From: Cellulomonas sp. 73-92
Lineage (GTDB): Bacteria > Actinomycetota > Actinomycetes > Actinomycetales > Cellulomonadaceae
NCBI RefSeq assembly: GCF_001898175.1
Contig: NZ_MKTH01000008.1
Coordinates: 1 to 64,000 of the forward strand
Length of the DNA: 64,000 bases
Direction of reading: 5' to 3'
Part shown: positions 62,891 through 64,000 of the stretch, one piece after another
Layout of the letters: the number at the start of each line of letters is the position of its first letter
Position numbering within the stretch: the first letter of the stretch is position 1
Translations under genes and position numbers: made by a program
The notes under the pieces: generated by a model
Seen by the model: only the letters and a program-made list of their open reading frames with translations
Told to the model about the DNA's origin: nothing
Databases searched by the model: none

Positions 62891-64000
62891 TCAGGGCGCA
62901 CGCACGACGTCATAGATGTAGTACGTGACACCGCCCGACGGGATCCGGGCACGCTCCGCGAGGCACGGCTGGGCGGCGGGTCCCTCGGACAGGACGTGGG
63001 ACAGGTGTGTCTGGGCGAAGGTGTCGCACGAGTCCAGGCGCACCTGGACGACATCCAGGTGCGCGAGCGTGATCGGAGGCGCGCCAAGGTCGGCGACCCA
63101 GTTGACGTGCGCGTAGCGGTCCCACGTGGTCAGGTCGGACTTGTCCGGGTCCAGCGCGTCCCACATCGATGCCGTGGGCCACGCCTGGACCCCGCTGTAG
63201 GACTCCACGCCGGTCTCCCGCAGCACGGAGGTCGCCCCCAGTCCCCCGACAGCGACCCAAGCACCGGGCGCCTGGGCATCGGTCCGTTCGATCGCCTGAC
63301 CGATGTCCGTCGAGCGCAGGTCGAGGACCCCCTGGTACACGGGGTTGACCCAGCCGGCGGCCACGAGACCGACGATGGCGGACAGCAGTGCCGGCACGGT
63401 CGCACGACCGCGGGAGAACATCGCCGTTGCTAGCGCGAGCAGGACAAGGGCGGGAATCCACCACAGCGCGGTGACCAGGACCAACGGTGCCGCGGTGCGG
63501 ACACGGTGCCACACGGCCAGGTGGTTGCCCACCACCAGGAGCACCGCGACGGCGGTGGTCCACCACGGGATGCGGCCCGGCGGATCGGTCCGAAGACGCC
63601 CGACGACGAGCACCAGCAGGATGATCGAGGCGACCCCGTACCCGATGACGATCCGGGGCATCTCGACCCGGTCCAGCAGCAGGAGGTGGGCCAGCGGACC
63701 CCAGCCGGGCACATACGTGTAGGCGGCCAGCAACGCGAAGGAAGCGAGCACGCCGACGAGCGCCCAGTCCATCTCGCGCCGCCGTCGCCACTGGCGCCAC
63801 ACCAGCCATCCGGCGGACGCCACCAGGTACAGACCGAAGAAGATGAAGCTCGACCCCTCCGAGGCGTTCGCGGCGAACCCGGTGACGATCCCGCGGAGCG
63901 CCGACGAGAAGACGCCCGCGTACATCGGCGTCCAGGGGAACTCGTCGGCCCGACCGGGAGGCGTCAGGCGCTGCCCCGGGTACACCGTCGAGGTGACGGC
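62891..64000 (-). CDS. large GT-C-like multi-pass membrane protein (DUF7657-like), copy 2, 5' end missing
   Basis: The frame is open to the right edge, so only the C-terminal 369 residues are visible. They align without gaps of note to the last 370 residues of the gene at 59551-61602, roughly two-thirds or more identical by eye: YAGVFSSALRGIVTGFAANASEGSSF, LLLDRVEMPRIVIGYG, GWVNPVYQGVLDLRSTDIGQAIER, ESYSGVQAWPTASMWDALDPD and a VTYYIYDVV ending. Same strand, so this is a tandem pair. Both members look intact where visible. Confidence 0.8.
   Translation of the reverse strand, partial: AVTSTVYPGQRLTPPGRADEFPWTPMYAGVFSSALRGIVTGFAANASEGSSFIFFGLYLVASAGWLVWRQWRRRREMDWALVGVLASFALLAAYTYVPGWGPLAHLLLLDRVEMPRIVIGYGVASIILLVLVVGRLRTDPPGRIPWWTTAVAVLLVVGNHLAVWHRVRTAAPLVLVTALWWIPALVLLALATAMFSRGRATVPALLSAIVGLVAAGWVNPVYQGVLDLRSTDIGQAIERTDAQAPGAWVAVGGLGATSVLRETGVESYSGVQAWPTASMWDALDPDKSDLTTWDRYAHVNWVADLGAPPITLAHLDVVQVRLDSCDTFAQTHLSHVLSEGPAAQPCLAERARIPSGGVTYYIYDVVRAP

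Overview
High-GC actinobacterial chromosome. Gene content and order (mtrA-mtrB-lpqB-comF-hpf-secA; whiB2 beside DUF3499, Trm112 and a zincin-like protein; murA-hup-leuD-leuC with a divergent IclR regulator) point to Micrococcales, most like Cellulomonas or a close relative. No phage, IS element, plasmid gene, rRNA or CRISPR array was seen. Coding density is very high: no stretch over 300 bases lacks a gene or tRNA. Many genes overlap by 4 bases (ATGA/GTGA).

Layout. 1-8.5 kb: a DUF222/HNH endonuclease gene cut by the left edge, then lipid and wall housekeeping genes (gpsA, plsC, murA), HU, and leuDC with its divergent IclR-type regulator. 8.5-14 kb: tRNA-Glu(CTC) and tRNA-Gln(CTG), a DUF6912 protein, a CpaE-like ATPase with a SAF-domain (CpaB-like) partner but no pilus genes, a small excisionase-type HTH protein, a LysM membrane protein and an Rv3235-type protein. 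14-24 kb: secA, a YcaQ/AlkX-type glycosylase, hpf, and the mtrA-mtrB-lpqB-comF envelope-signalling operon. 24-30 kb: a membrane protein, DUF4129, DUF4350, MoxR and DUF58 genes, then SpoIIM-like and RDD membrane proteins. 31.7-41 kb: CDF transporter, Trm112, zinc-ribbon and DUF3499 operon; zincin-like protein; rhamnosyltransferase-like GT2; DUF5719 plus a 1206-residue GT2/multi-TM protein; whiB2; TIGR03089 protein.

41-64 kb is a cell-surface glycan region: large membrane proteins of GT-C or DUF2142 type, several GT2/GT4 transferases, a methyltransferase, a UPF0104 flippase-like protein, manA, rfbA, and a tight operon gmd - GT2 - fcl - DegT-fold enzyme - GT4 - Rmd-like reductase, followed by a Wzx-like flippase and two tandem paralogous GT-C-like proteins around a GT2/DUF2304 pair. 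Together these should make GDP-linked 6-deoxy sugars, assemble them on a lipid carrier and flip the product. The DegT-fold enzyme has His where aminotransferases have the PLP Lys. That is the mark of the ColD/RfbH 3-dehydratases, so the glycan may contain a 3,6-dideoxy (colitose-like) sugar.

A second signal runs across the whole window: at least fifteen genes carry a -10-like hexamer (NANNNT) ending 6-8 bases before an ATG/GTG, with no Shine-Dalgarno. This implies leaderless transcripts and settles several start choices. One such promoter drives a 15-codon ORF whose stop overlaps the start of the RDD gene.
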